A stretch of 64,000 nucleotides of DNA from Acinetobacter sp. C26M (GTDB lineage: Bacteria > Pseudomonadota > Gammaproteobacteria > Pseudomonadales > Moraxellaceae): contig NZ_CP098478.1 of NCBI RefSeq assembly GCF_023702675.1, forward strand, positions 682,001 through 746,000. The letters run 5' to 3'. Below are positions 43,617-53,113 of the stretch, piece after piece; position 1 is the first letter of the stretch; each line of letters begins with the position of its first letter. The translations under genes were made by a program, and so were the position numbers. The notes under the pieces were generated by a model. That model did no database searches, had not been told where the DNA came from, and saw nothing but the letters and a program-made list of their open reading frames with translations.

Positions 43617-45284
43617 ATGGTGAAACACCTTAAATTATGTCCATTAACGATAGCAATCTTTTTTGCTGGGCTATCGAGTGCCACACATGCACAACTCGGA
43701 CAAGACTTATCGGTAGATTTACGTTCTTTGGCGTTAGGTAATGCTGTTACTGCGGACCCTCCTGGAATTAGCGCAGTTCACTTTAACCCTGCCGCACTTG
43801 CTAAATTAGATGGTTTGCAAACAGATGTGCAGGGGATTCTGGCTAATTTTGCAATTAAACGGGATTATTCAGCACCAGGTGGGTATAACGTCTTTGGTTA
43901 TTCAGATGATCCACTTGTATGTAATGACGGTCCAGAAGTCGATGCAAATATTTGTACTGATTTTAAAGGTACTGTGAGTGGTGATGTTGAATATGCCAGT
44001 ATTTATGTACCTGTTTTAAAGAAAATCGTAGATTTAGGACCGAACTCGCCTTTAGCTGCGCCGACGGCAGGTATTTCTTATAAACCTCCTGGCTCTAAAG
44101 TAACTTACGCAACGGCTATTTATGCACCGCTTGTTGCTGGTTTTGGTGCCGAAGATGGTAATCCAAGTAACTATATGGGACAGCAGGTTGCATTAGAACG
44201 TATTACTTATTTGTCGCCTTCATTTGGTTATCAGGTAAATGATAATCTATATCTAGGGGCATCATTTGGAATGTCCTACCAAGCCATTGCGATGAAAACT
44301 GATTTACGTTTCCCTAATGAGTTAATTGGGGTATTACGTATGGTTGATGAGGTGGTCTGTGGACCATTCAAAGAAAATGGCGATATTATTACGGATTTGT
44401 TACTTTTTGGTATGTGTAATGCTAAAGAGGGAATGAACCCGTTTAGTAAAGTTGGTGCTTTAGATGTATCACTTGAGCAGTCATTAAGCCCAAGCTATAA
44501 CTTAGGCTTGCTTTGGGAACCTACGGATGATTTTAGTTTCGGTATGGTTTATCAGAGTGAAGCAAAAATGCGTTTGCATGGGAAATACTTAATTAATGTG
44601 GCCCAAGCACCTCGAGATTTGATTGCGGGATTAAACTCATCTGCAACAGGCCAAATTCTGGCGGCAATTCTAGGATTCCCAAGTTATGCGCCTGCCGTTG
44701 AGTCTGGTTTATTAGCAATGGATTTTAAATATCCGCAACATTTTAAAGCTGGGATTAAGTATAAGATATTTCCTGATTTACAAATGAATTTTGATTTGGG
44801 ATGGACGGATTTCTCGGCATGGGATAAGTTTAGATTTGAATTCGATCGGCAAATTTCACTATTAAAAGTTGCTAAATTATTGTCAGCAGACGTAACGGAT
44901 CGATCACTGGCTTTACCATTAAAATTTCAGTCTTCTTGGCGTTGGGGGATTGGCTTTGAGTACTCTGCAACAGATCGTTTGAAGTTACGTATGGGTTATG
45001 AACCTCGAACTAGTTCAATCCCTGACGATAAACGAAATACGATGGTACCGATTAATAATGCACAATTATTTGGTCTAGGTCTTGGATATCGTTTTGATCA
45101 GGATACAGATATCGATTTATCTATTGGTTTCTTACGTAGTCGTGATGATATTCCTGCAAATACAAGTAGTCTATCCAATAAAACAGGGGTCGATAACTTG
45201 TTATTAAACCCTTATGCTGGCTTAAATGTGAAAACAAATACAAAAGTAACTTTACTTGGAATTAACTACAGAACTCGATGGTAA
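43617..45284 (+). CDS. filD: FadL/OmpP1-type outer-membrane protein FilD
   Basis: A 555-residue outer-membrane protein. A signal peptide ends at THAQ (SSATHAQLGQ). The mature N-terminus shows the FadL/OmpP1/TodX hallmark SLALGNAVTADPPGISAVHFNPAALAKLDG, with the conserved NPA, and the C-terminal half has barrel strands such as LRMGYEPRTSS and LFGLGLGYRFDQDTDIDLSIGF, ending in an aromatic (NYRTRW). FadL proteins import hydrophobic molecules. A FadL-type barrel inside a fibre cluster is unusual. An AGGAG site precedes the ATG; the stop overlaps the filE start. Confidence 0.85.
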   Translation: MVKHLKLCPLTIAIFFAGLSSATHAQLGQDLSVDLRSLALGNAVTADPPGISAVHFNPAALAKLDGLQTDVQGILANFAIKRDYSAPGGYNVFGYSDDPLVCNDGPEVDANICTDFKGTVSGDVEYASIYVPVLKKIVDLGPNSPLAAPTAGISYKPPGSKVTYATAIYAPLVAGFGAEDGNPSNYMGQQVALERITYLSPSFGYQVNDNLYLGASFGMSYQAIAMKTDLRFPNELIGVLRMVDEVVCGPFKENGDIITDLLLFGMCNAKEGMNPFSKVGALDVSLEQSLSPSYNLGLLWEPTDDFSFGMVYQSEAKMRLHGKYLINVAQAPRDLIAGLNSSATGQILAAILGFPSYAPAVESGLLAMDFKYPQHFKAGIKYKIFPDLQMNFDLGWTDFSAWDKFRFEFDRQISLLKVAKLLSADVTDRSLALPLKFQSSWRWGIGFEYSATDRLKLRMGYEPRTSSIPDDKRNTMVPINNAQLFGLGLGYRFDQDTDIDLSIGFLRSRDDIPANTSSLSNKTGVDNLLLNPYAGLNVKTNTKVTLLGINYRTRW

Positions 45285-46555
45285 TGCAAAATAAAAGGAC
45301 TCAACAATCAGCACTTGCTATTTCATTATTATTTTTAATGGTATCAAGTGTCTCGACTGTTTATGCGGATGGTTTCTATACGATTATTGGTCCAGATGGT
45401 CGTCCAATGGTTGTGCCTATGAAATTGGGGAAAAAAGAAGCAGAGCCTCGTAAGCAGCAACAGGAACTTCATGTTGAAAAAACATCGCAACCAACTATTG
45501 ATAAGACCAACACAATAGAGAGAGTAATTGTACCTCTTGAACAGAAACGGGCGGTAGAATCGCCTAAGTCACTTCAAACCAAGCAAGCTCAACAGAGTAC
45601 AATTACAAAAAATATAATTGAGCCAGAAGTCTCACAGCCTAAAATAGTGCCCAAAGTTATTGAGCAAGCAGCTGATTCATCTAAAGCAATGAAGATGATC
45701 AATAAGGATTCTGAAACAAAATCTTCAACACAAGCGAAGAAATTCAATGAGACTCGGGCATCTTCAAGCTCCTTACCGACAAAGATACCAACAATTGAAA
45801 AAGCACCAACAGTTGTAGAAAAAGTACCATTAACTAAAAGTGCTCCAATTTCTTCAAATCAAGTTGCCTCAGCAGTTGGATTTAATCAGATTGATGGTGT
45901 TGACTATGTCAATAATGAATATTTAGAAAATCAAGAATTTAATTTAGATGGTAAAAAACGTTTTTATACCATGCCTGATGGCACAGGTCGTTTGGAGACG
46001 ATTGAACGTAAAAAAGGAGTGAGTCGTTCAGTTCTAGATAAACTGTTGAATCGTTCGCAACAGTCGGCAGCTTCAATAGCTTTATCAGGGACCTATGTGC
46101 GTTTATCGAGTGAAGATTTAAAAGCTGCCTTTGAAAATGATCGTTGTTTTTTAGATGGTTATAAGAAGTCGATCAAAACACTTGCACTGAAAAAAGATGT
46201 TGGGCTTTGGCCTCGCAAGCCACTTAAGGAAAAGTTTGAATATGAATTGGTCAAACTGGCTCCCTCAATTCAATATATGCAAATTGATTCATATGCTTCT
46301 AACACTCAAAAACCAGTTTATTACTGGCCTTTAGTTGTATTCTTAGATGATAAGGGCTGTATTGAAGAAGGTGTGAGTGGATTTAAAAATAGTGCAACTG
46401 CTGCGACTGTGTTACAACATTCAGGTATCCAAGGTGTGATAAAAGTACCGGAAGGTGTCCATTATATGCTGATGACCCCATTAGCATCAGCCGTTGATGT
46501 TTCTGAACAAGAACTTTCAAATCAAGGACAGATAAAAATTTCTGTTTTACAGTAA
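45278..46555 (+). CDS. filE: Exported linker protein FilE
   Basis: A 425-residue protein. A signal peptide ends at VYADG (VSSVSTVYAD). The mature start is FYTIIGPDGRPMVVPMK, then a long Lys/Pro/Gln/Thr-rich disordered stretch (about 50-210) with many VEK and PT repeats. A compact C-terminal domain (from about 225, FNLDGKKRFYTMPDGTGRLETIERK) follows, with two Cys (RCFLDGY and KGCIEEG) that could form a disulfide. The start ATG overlaps the filD stop. I do not recognise the domain. A periplasm-spanning adaptor is a guess from the architecture. Confidence 0.78.
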   Translation: MVMQNKRTQQSALAISLLFLMVSSVSTVYADGFYTIIGPDGRPMVVPMKLGKKEAEPRKQQQELHVEKTSQPTIDKTNTIERVIVPLEQKRAVESPKSLQTKQAQQSTITKNIIEPEVSQPKIVPKVIEQAADSSKAMKMINKDSETKSSTQAKKFNETRASSSSLPTKIPTIEKAPTVVEKVPLTKSAPISSNQVASAVGFNQIDGVDYVNNEYLENQEFNLDGKKRFYTMPDGTGRLETIERKKGVSRSVLDKLLNRSQQSAASIALSGTYVRLSSEDLKAAFENDRCFLDGYKKSIKTLALKKDVGLWPRKPLKEKFEYELVKLAPSIQYMQIDSYASNTQKPVYYWPLVVFLDDKGCIEEGVSGFKNSATAATVLQHSGIQGVIKVPEGVHYMLMTPLASAVDVSEQELSNQGQIKISVLQ

Positions 46556-46574
46556 TCATGGATAGGATTAACCA

Positions 46575-48563
46575 ATGATGAACAAAAAAATATTATTGCC
46601 ATTTGCATTTTCAACTTTGGCTATTCTGTTACATGGTTGTGGTGGTGAAAGTAGTAAAATCAATGAAGATCCAACAAAAGGTGTAACAGGGGTTACCTCG
46701 AATACGAGTTGTAATGTGACAGCAGATGATTGTCTACAGTTTGTATTGGACTATCCTATTGCTGGGTTAAACTTTGATTGTAGTAGTGATAAGGTCAATC
46801 ACTTTGCAACAAAATTGGATGGTAATATTGTTACAGGCGCTTGTAAATTAGGCGACAGTGTTACTTTTTATATTCAAGGTGCCCAGAGTCCTCGAAAAAT
46901 TAGTTTAGGCACTATTCAGTTAGATAATATTTCTAAAATTAAATTAGCATTGTATCCACGTATCCGTGTTATAGACTTCGCTGCTGCTCTTACGGGTAAA
47001 CAAGCTTCATTAAATATAAATGATGAAACCATACGTGTTGCTATGGCATTAGTGAAAATTTTTCAAAGTGTTGGACTAGAGCAAGACCATAATGTTGTAG
47101 GAGATATTCAACCAACAGCAATTAGTGATGAGAAAAAGCAGAAATTATCTGCTATAAGCAAAGATGTTGGGGTTGCTGAACTCGCGAGTGGTGAATATGT
47201 TGATATTTTGAAACCTTGGTTGGATGTAAGCCCTGTTTCTAATGAGCAAGCCTTTACAATGGTGACTCAACTTTTAAATTTGAGCAATGCCGGAATTTGG
47301 CAAGCAGATTTACCAATTTACAAAGCAGGTAGCGATGGTACGGTTACTCAGACCCTGAGTGGTAGTGGCGTACGACCAGATGGTTTCTTTGGGTGTAATA
47401 AAGCCGTCTATTTGGATTGTATGAAGGCAAGCAGTAGCTTATTACATTCTATGGGACGTTTCTTTTTACTCTCTGACCGTCAGGGTTACACACTTGGTTC
47501 TGGTCAACAATGGCGTGGTTCTGCGTCGCTAATAGGTAATTATGTAACGTTGCCATATATTCTAACAACCAAGGTTAAACCAATTAAGATGCAGATTAAT
47601 GCGCAAAATGCGTGGTTTAATTCTATTAGCCAAGATATAAATTCAAACCAACCTTTACGTTTAAGCTTAACTGCAAATGCAGTAGATGATGTACTGATTA
47701 ATCAAGGTAAATTGATGAATGGCAATACGATTGCTGGTACAGAAGCAGTTTATAAACAGTTGGTAAAAGCCAAGGATACGGACACGGTTGATAGTAGTCG
47801 CTTAGGTGTGTGGCAGCAAACGATTGATGGTAATGCTTATAAAGGAACCATTGATATTTTTAGAGTGAATCCAGCAAGTTATTTAGACAAAAATATTTTC
47901 CAGACTGAGGCGAATGTTAAAGCTGGAAAACCATACCTTTTTCCACTGTATGCAACTTTGACATTTAAATTTAATAAAGATACAACATTTCCTGCAGTCG
48001 ATATCGGAATTATGATTGATGAGCATGGTGATATTCGTACTGATATTAAAAAAGATTCTACCTCCACAGATATGTCAGGTAATTGTGCAAGAACACAGAC
48101 AAAAAATGCAGATGGTACAATCACAGATGAATTTGGTGAAACACAATATCGTATTGGTACAACTGGTGCGACATTATTTTCAACAAATGATAAGTCAATT
48201 ACAGTACGTATGATTTTGTCTAATCCAAAGTTTGGAATGCTTGATGGCAATATGTTTGGTTTGAACCTCACGGAAACTACCGGGGCTAAAATCAATATTC
48301 ATAATTTATTAAATGGACAAGCAACGGGAATTAACCTAACAGATTTTTCTAATAGTACTGTACCTTGGGCAAATTTTTATGCTGCAGCTCAGGCATCATA
48401 TATAAAAGTTTATGATGAGTTAGCAGATGATACAGCAAGGAATGCATATGTGAAGCCAACTGATGAAGAGCGTGCATTGGCGAAACGTGCATCTGGTACA
48501 GTGAGTATTAAAATTGCGGATCAAAAAATCCCAGCATGTAATGCCATTAAAATAAAGTCATAA
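46575..48563 (+). CDS. filF: Large lipoprotein FilF
   Basis: A 662-residue lipoprotein, last gene of the cluster. The lipobox is LLHGC (Cys22) after MMNKKILLPFAFSTLAI; +2 is Gly, which suits outer-membrane sorting. The mature part has six or more Cys near the N-terminus and centre (SCNVTADDCLQF, LNFDCSS, GACKLGD, FFGCNKAVYLDCMK), so disulfides are likely. No enzyme motif was recognised. FilF has been proposed as a surface-exposed vaccine candidate in A. baumannii. A strong bidirectional terminator follows, closing the unit. Confidence 0.82.
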   Translation: MMNKKILLPFAFSTLAILLHGCGGESSKINEDPTKGVTGVTSNTSCNVTADDCLQFVLDYPIAGLNFDCSSDKVNHFATKLDGNIVTGACKLGDSVTFYIQGAQSPRKISLGTIQLDNISKIKLALYPRIRVIDFAAALTGKQASLNINDETIRVAMALVKIFQSVGLEQDHNVVGDIQPTAISDEKKQKLSAISKDVGVAELASGEYVDILKPWLDVSPVSNEQAFTMVTQLLNLSNAGIWQADLPIYKAGSDGTVTQTLSGSGVRPDGFFGCNKAVYLDCMKASSSLLHSMGRFFLLSDRQGYTLGSGQQWRGSASLIGNYVTLPYILTTKVKPIKMQINAQNAWFNSISQDINSNQPLRLSLTANAVDDVLINQGKLMNGNTIAGTEAVYKQLVKAKDTDTVDSSRLGVWQQTIDGNAYKGTIDIFRVNPASYLDKNIFQTEANVKAGKPYLFPLYATLTFKFNKDTTFPAVDIGIMIDEHGDIRTDIKKDSTSTDMSGNCARTQTKNADGTITDEFGETQYRIGTTGATLFSTNDKSITVRMILSNPKFGMLDGNMFGLNLTETTGAKINIHNLLNGQATGINLTDFSNSTVPWANFYAAAQASYIKVYDELADDTARNAYVKPTDEERALAKRASGTVSIKIADQKIPACNAIKIKS

Positions 48564-48571
48564 GTAAAAAT

Positions 48572-48597
48572 AAAAAGACCGCAGATGCGGTCTTTTT
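48572..48597. terminator. Bidirectional terminator between filF and the zinc-ribbon Nudix gene
   Basis: AAAAAGACCGC-AGAT-GCGGTCTTTTT, a perfect 11-bp stem between two convergent stops. Confidence 0.92.
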
Positions 48598-48599
48598 AT

Positions 48600-49148
48600 T
48601 TAGCCTGTATGATCTAGTCTTGTCCCTAGCGTTTCTAAATGTGTTGGAAATTCGCCATTTTTACGATCAGAAAAATAATGTCTAAGTGTCTGTTCTACAC
48701 TAGGAAATGCCAGTTCTGTCCAAGGGATTTCATGTTCTTCAAATAGACGGCATTCAATGCTTTCTTCACCAGCACCGAACAAGCCCTGTTTTAATTGTGC
48801 TTTAAAAAGTACATAAATTTGTCCAATACGCGGAATATTGTACATACAATATAGTTGTTCGATCTCAACTTCAGCCTCAGCTTCTTCGCGAGTTTCTCTT
48901 GCAGCACCTTGCTCCATGGTTTCAAATAGTTCCATGTAACCTGCAGGTAAAGTCCATAAACCATAGCGAGGTTCGATTGCCCGACGACACAGCAAAACTT
49001 TATCGTCCCACAGTGCTAATGCGCCACAAATGACCTTGGGATTTTCATAGTGAATGTTGCCACAATGAGTGCAGACAAGTCTTGATTTATGATCACCTAG
49101 TGGAATTTTTGCTTCAGTCTGATGTCCACATGCAACGCAAAAGCTCAT
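48600..49148 (-). CDS. Nudix hydrolase with N-terminal zinc ribbon
   Basis: A 182-residue protein from the ATG at 49148 (MSFCVACGHQTE); the frame extends upstream, but that part is unlike the family. An N-terminal zinc ribbon is formed by CVAC and CTHC (residues about 4-35). The Nudix box is GYMELFETMEQGAARETREEAEAE, with the catalytic REXXEE core intact and the final Gly replaced by Glu. Related zinc-ribbon Nudix enzymes hydrolyse NADH, ADP-ribose or FAD; the substrate here is not known. It is divergent from a second Nudix gene, 129 bases apart. Confidence 0.88.
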   Translation of the reverse strand: MSFCVACGHQTEAKIPLGDHKSRLVCTHCGNIHYENPKVICGALALWDDKVLLCRRAIEPRYGLWTLPAGYMELFETMEQGAARETREEAEAEVEIEQLYCMYNIPRIGQIYVLFKAQLKQGLFGAGEESIECRLFEEHEIPWTELAFPSVEQTLRHYFSDRKNGEFPTHLETLGTRLDHTG

Positions 49149-49277
49149 AATTATCATCGGCTGTAGAGATAGCTCAGCATAACTGAATTTTGATGACTTC
49201 GCATCATGATCTATGATTGCACTGAAAAATTCGGCTATGATGTTGATTAAGGAAAAAGAGAAAAAGAGAAGAGTCAT

Positions 49278-49883
49278 ATGGAAGAACCATCGTTAATACA
49301 GCTTTTACAACAACGGTTGCGTTTTTCCAAACGAATCCAGCAGGCGGATGCTGCAGTTTTGATTGCAATTACCCAAGAAATTCAACCAAAAGTTTTACTA
49401 ACCCGCCGTTCTATGCAGCTGTCTCAACATGCAGGAGAAGTGTCTTTTCCTGGGGGAAAACGTGACCCAAGTGATACCAGTAATATCGTCGTTGCTTTGC
49501 GTGAGGCTCAGGAAGAGACTGCGCTGAATCCATTTGATGTCAAACTTTTGGGTGATTTACCCATACAGCGCGCACGAAGTGGTTTATCTGTCAAACCCAT
49601 TGTGGGCTTAATACCCGCTCAAGTCGATTTAATTGCTCAACCTACAGAAATTGATCGAATTTTTTTTGCGCCATTACAAGAGTTGATGGATGCTCCCCCT
49701 TTGCCTTATGAAGTTCGCTTGGCACGACAGTCGCTTTATTTTCCAAGTATGCAGGTAGAAAGTGAAATTGTGTGGGGACTTACAGCTCGCATGTTAATTT
49801 CTTTATTTCAATATGGGTTGGGCTATCAAAAAAATTGGCCATTCTTGGTGAATCCGCCTCATTTTGGTTTATCTAAATTCTAA
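49278..49883 (+). CDS. CoA pyrophosphatase (Nudix, NudL-like)
   Basis: A 201-residue protein. The block SFPGGKRDPSDTSNIVVALREAQEETAL contains the Nudix motif (GGK...E...REXXEE), and the preceding VLLTRRSMQLSQHAGEV is the CoA-specific UPF0035 signature region, so hydrolysis of CoA or acyl-CoA to phosphopantetheine and 3',5'-ADP is likely. It starts a forward run (Nudix, gamma-carbonic anhydrase) and is divergent from another Nudix gene. Confidence 0.88.
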   Translation: MEEPSLIQLLQQRLRFSKRIQQADAAVLIAITQEIQPKVLLTRRSMQLSQHAGEVSFPGGKRDPSDTSNIVVALREAQEETALNPFDVKLLGDLPIQRARSGLSVKPIVGLIPAQVDLIAQPTEIDRIFFAPLQELMDAPPLPYEVRLARQSLYFPSMQVESEIVWGLTARMLISLFQYGLGYQKNWPFLVNPPHFGLSKF

Positions 49884-49903
49884 TTTTTTAAGAGTTATTT
49901 ATC

Positions 49904-50434
49904 ATGATGTATACCTATCAGGGCTTGAGTCCAAAAGCGTTACATGAACCTTGGGATGGTTGGGTTGCTCCAACAGCAACAGTAATTGGTCAAGCAGAAT
50001 TGGGTCGTCAGGTGAGTATTTGGTTTGGTGCTGTGGTTCGTGCCGATAATTATGTGATAAGAATTGGCAACTTTTCCAATATTCAGGAAAATGCAGTGCT
50101 GCATACCGATGCGGGTATTGAGTTAAATATTGGCGAATATGTCACGATTGGACATAAGGTGATGCTGCATGGTTGTACGATTGGTGATAATTCCTTAATT
50201 GGTATGAATGCTGTAATCCTCAATAATGCAGTGATTGGCAAGAACTGTATTATTGGCGCGAATGCACTGATTCCTGAAGGGAAAGTGATTCCAGATAATT
50301 CTGTAGTGATGGGTTCACCAGGTAAAGTGGTGAAAACATTGGATGAGCAGGGCGCTGCACGATTACGTTTAAGTGCCTTACATTATGCGGAACATTATAA
50401 AAAATTCTTAGATTTAGAGCCGTTTCAGTTCTAA
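49904..50434 (+). CDS. Gamma-carbonic anhydrase family protein
   Basis: A 176-residue left-handed beta-helix protein built from hexapeptide repeats (GQAELGRQVSIWFGAVVRADNYVIRIGN, NIGEYVTIGHKVMLHGCTIGDNSLIGMNAVILNNAVIGKNCIIG). The zinc-ligand histidines are visible: LHTD, GHKVMLHG. It resembles YrdA/PaaY/CaiE-type proteins; activity as a carbonic anhydrase is uncertain for many members. It starts with two consecutive ATG codons; either may be used. A terminator follows. Confidence 0.87.
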   Translation: MMYTYQGLSPKALHEPWDGWVAPTATVIGQAELGRQVSIWFGAVVRADNYVIRIGNFSNIQENAVLHTDAGIELNIGEYVTIGHKVMLHGCTIGDNSLIGMNAVILNNAVIGKNCIIGANALIPEGKVIPDNSVVMGSPGKVVKTLDEQGAARLRLSALHYAEHYKKFLDLEPFQF

Positions 50435-50450
50435 TCATTTCAAATTAATC

Positions 50451-50476
50451 AGCCAAGTTTATGCTTGGCTTTTTTA
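50451..50476 (+). terminator. Terminator after the gamma-carbonic anhydrase gene
   Basis: AGCCAAG (50451-50457) pairs with CTTGGCT (50464-50470) and a T-run follows. Confidence 0.88.
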
Positions 50477-50566
50477 TGGCAATAAAAAGACAATAACTCG
50501 CCTATCGCGTTTGAGTGGAGTATCATACTCGACGTTTTTTATCTCTTTTTTCGCTAAGGTTTTTGC

Positions 50567-51265
50567 ATGAAGTTGCTTGCATTGGAAACTGCAAATGAGC
50601 AGTGTTCGGTTTCATTAATTGATGATACTCAAGAGCTGTATTTTCAGTTGGATGAGCGGACTAAAGCACAAACCCAAACGATTCTGCCTTTAACCGAACA
50701 AGCTTTACTACAAACAAAAACTCAATTGGCGGATTTAACCGCAATTGCATTTAGTCGTGGACCGGGCTCGTTTAGTGGTGTTCGTATCAATGCGGCTGTA
50801 GCGCAGGCACTCGCGTGGTCTCAGGATTTACCAGTGATTCCTGTATCAAGTCTACAGGCTTTGGCACAGGCGGCCTATCGTCTCAATGGCTTAGAGCAGG
50901 TGACGGCTGTTCTCGATGCACGTATGCAAGAAGTCTATATTGCCAATTTTAGTCTTGATGAGCAGGGCATGATGCAGGCGATTGATGATGAAAAGTTATT
51001 AGGTTATGAGCAAGCGTCTGCATATTGTAAATTTACCGTAATTGGTTCTGGTTCAGAATTAATTAAGCCAACTGAAATAGACTCAGAAGCGGCTTCCAAT
51101 GCGCACACGTTAAATGTAGACATCAAGGCAACAGCACAGGATATTGCAGCGATTGCACGCGTTTACGCTGCACAACAAAAATGGGTAGATGCTGAACATG
51201 CATTGCCAGTGTACTTACGTGATGATGCTTGGAAAAAAATTCCAGAACAAGGTAAGGCGAATTAA
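50567..51265 (+). CDS. tsaB: tRNA threonylcarbamoyladenosine synthesis protein TsaB
   Basis: Partner of TsaD and TsaE in making t6A37 in ANN-reading tRNAs; it is an inactive ASKHA-fold relative of TsaD. It has 232 residues. The N-terminus MKLLALETANEQCSVSL and the block AFSRGPGSFSGVRINAAVAQALA are family signatures. It heads the run tsaB-uppP-rsmJ with 8- and 0-base gaps, so a shared transcript is likely. Confidence 0.94.
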   Translation: MKLLALETANEQCSVSLIDDTQELYFQLDERTKAQTQTILPLTEQALLQTKTQLADLTAIAFSRGPGSFSGVRINAAVAQALAWSQDLPVIPVSSLQALAQAAYRLNGLEQVTAVLDARMQEVYIANFSLDEQGMMQAIDDEKLLGYEQASAYCKFTVIGSGSELIKPTEIDSEAASNAHTLNVDIKATAQDIAAIARVYAAQQKWVDAEHALPVYLRDDAWKKIPEQGKAN

Positions 51266-51273
51266 GGTTAATT

Positions 51274-52095
51274 ATGGATCTTTTATTGCTATTTAAAGCA
51301 GCGATCATGGGTTTGGTAGAGGGGATTACTGAGTTTCTACCGATTTCAAGTACAGGGCATCTTATTTTAACAGGTCAATTACTTGATTTTTGGACTGTTG
51401 AAAAAAGAGATATGTTTGCCGTGGCTGTTCAGATTGGTGCGATTGCAGCGGTTATTTATGAATACTGGGGTAAATTGTGGGGGGCGCTGATTGGTGCACT
51501 CACAGGACAAGAGCAAGGCCGCCGTTTAAGCCTGAATCTGATTATTGCCTCGATTCCAATTGTGATTATTGGTTTGACTTTCGGTGATGTGGTCAAGGCT
51601 TATTTATTTAATGCGATTACTGTTGCAATAGCCTTGATTGTCGGTGGCTTTATTATTTTATGGGCAGAGCGTCGCCCACATCAGATCGTTACTCAAGAAG
51701 TGGATGATCTCAGTTTTAAACAAGCGACCTTAATCGGTTTGATTCAGTGTTTGGCTTTGATTCCAGGGACTTCTCGCTCAGGCTCGACCATTATTGGCTC
51801 ATTATTTTTAGGCGTATCACGCAAAGCGGCAGCTGAGTTTTCCTTTTTTTTAGGGATTCCAGTGCTGATGGGTGCAGGCTTATTAGATATGTACAAGATG
51901 CGCCATGAGTTGCACAGTAATGATATGGCAGTGTTAGCTGTTGGAATCATTGTTGCCTTTGTTTCAGCTTTGGTGGTGATTCGCGCTTTGATCCGTTATG
52001 TATCTAAGCATGACTTCACCGCATTTGCATACTATCGTATTGTGTTTGGCTTATTTATCTTGGCAACATGGTGGACAGGTTGGGTGCATTGGTAA
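51274..52095 (+). CDS. uppP: Undecaprenyl-diphosphatase
   Basis: Integral membrane phosphatase that recycles undecaprenyl diphosphate to the monophosphate carrier for peptidoglycan and surface glycans; overexpression gives bacitracin tolerance. It has 273 residues with about eight helices. Both catalytic blocks are present: [18 protein letters not shown] near the N-terminus and [19 protein letters not shown] in the centre. The stop TAA overlaps the rsmJ ATG by one base. Confidence 0.96.
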   Translation: MDLLLLFKAAIMGLVEGITEFLPISSTGHLILTGQLLDFWTVEKRDMFAVAVQIGAIAAVIYEYWGKLWGALIGALTGQEQGRRLSLNLIIASIPIVIIGLTFGDVVKAYLFNAITVAIALIVGGFIILWAERRPHQIVTQEVDDLSFKQATLIGLIQCLALIPGTSRSGSTIIGSLFLGVSRKAAAEFSFFLGIPVLMGAGLLDMYKMRHELHSNDMAVLAVGIIVAFVSALVVIRALIRYVSKHDFTAFAYYRIVFGLFILATWWTGWVHW

Positions 52096-52904
52096 TGCAA
52101 ATGCGATGTTGGTGTCCAGCGGAATGTGAGCAGCAATTTCTGCAATTGCAAACACGTTTGGCTGAGCTGAATGTACAGCTCAACGGGCAGGTGGTTGAAA
52201 AAATTAATGCACGGTTTTTACGTTTGAATCCTGACATGGCATTGGTTTTGGATGAAGACGGGCTTAGTCTCGCAGCCAATGGGATGAAAATGCAACCTGA
52301 TTGGCGCGCGGAAATTCCTCGTCTAAAAAGAGCCAGTTTAAAATCTGAAATGATTGCCAGAGCCTGTCAACTGGGTGAGAAGCCAACATTAATTGATGCG
52401 ACTGCTGGCTTAGGTCATGATAGTTTACTCATGGCCTATCTTGGTGCAGATGTACGTTTGGTTGAACGTCATCCGATTCTGTTTGTGTTACTGGAATATA
52501 GTAAAGCCCATGCTGAGCAAGATCCTTTCCTACAAACATCTATGCAGCGGATTCAACTAGTCTTTGCAGATTCAAATACTTATTTACAGCAGTTGGGTCA
52601 GCAAGGCGAGCAGGTGGATGTGGTGTATTTAGATCCAATGTTCCCGCAGCGTGATCAAAATCAGCAGGCTGTAAAGAAACAGGCACAAGTCAAAAAGCAG
52701 ATGCAATTATTGCATATGTTATTGCCAGAAGATGGGGAAATGGATTTAGGTGATCAGCTATTGCATTTAGCGCAACAGATTGCCAAGCGCGTGATTGTGA
52801 AACGTCCAAGACATGCAGTTTATCTGGCAAATCAAACGCCTGATCATCAATGGCTAGGTGATGCATGTCGTTTTGATGCATATTTTCCAAAAGGTAAAAT
52901 TTAA
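52095..52904 (+). CDS. rsmJ: 16S rRNA (guanine1516-N2)-methyltransferase
   Basis: SAM-dependent methyltransferase for G1516 of 16S rRNA. I take the ATG at 52095, which overlaps the uppP stop (TAATG) and gives 269 residues; the frame opens earlier inside uppP. The SAM-binding block is [30 protein letters not shown], and the catalytic-region motif is [12 protein letters not shown]-terminal residues include several Cys (RCWCPAEC) not needed for activity. Confidence 0.92.
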   Translation: MQMRCWCPAECEQQFLQLQTRLAELNVQLNGQVVEKINARFLRLNPDMALVLDEDGLSLAANGMKMQPDWRAEIPRLKRASLKSEMIARACQLGEKPTLIDATAGLGHDSLLMAYLGADVRLVERHPILFVLLEYSKAHAEQDPFLQTSMQRIQLVFADSNTYLQQLGQQGEQVDVVYLDPMFPQRDQNQQAVKKQAQVKKQMQLLHMLLPEDGEMDLGDQLLHLAQQIAKRVIVKRPRHAVYLANQTPDHQWLGDACRFDAYFPKGKI

Positions 52905-53113
52905 CTCAAAATGAGATGATTGTTTGGCTTGCGTCAATGCTCAGTAAAGATTTGTGATATAGTGCAAAAGCATGATTGCTAAAAAATTCTTGTCGAGCTT
53001 ACACTACAGTCGCGCATCGCGTTTTTTAGGAAAAGTACTGTCCATTCCATGACTAGAATGAGAATGGCATATTTTCAGTTTAGGCTTGAAAAGAGAAACT
53101 CCCGAAGAATTTT

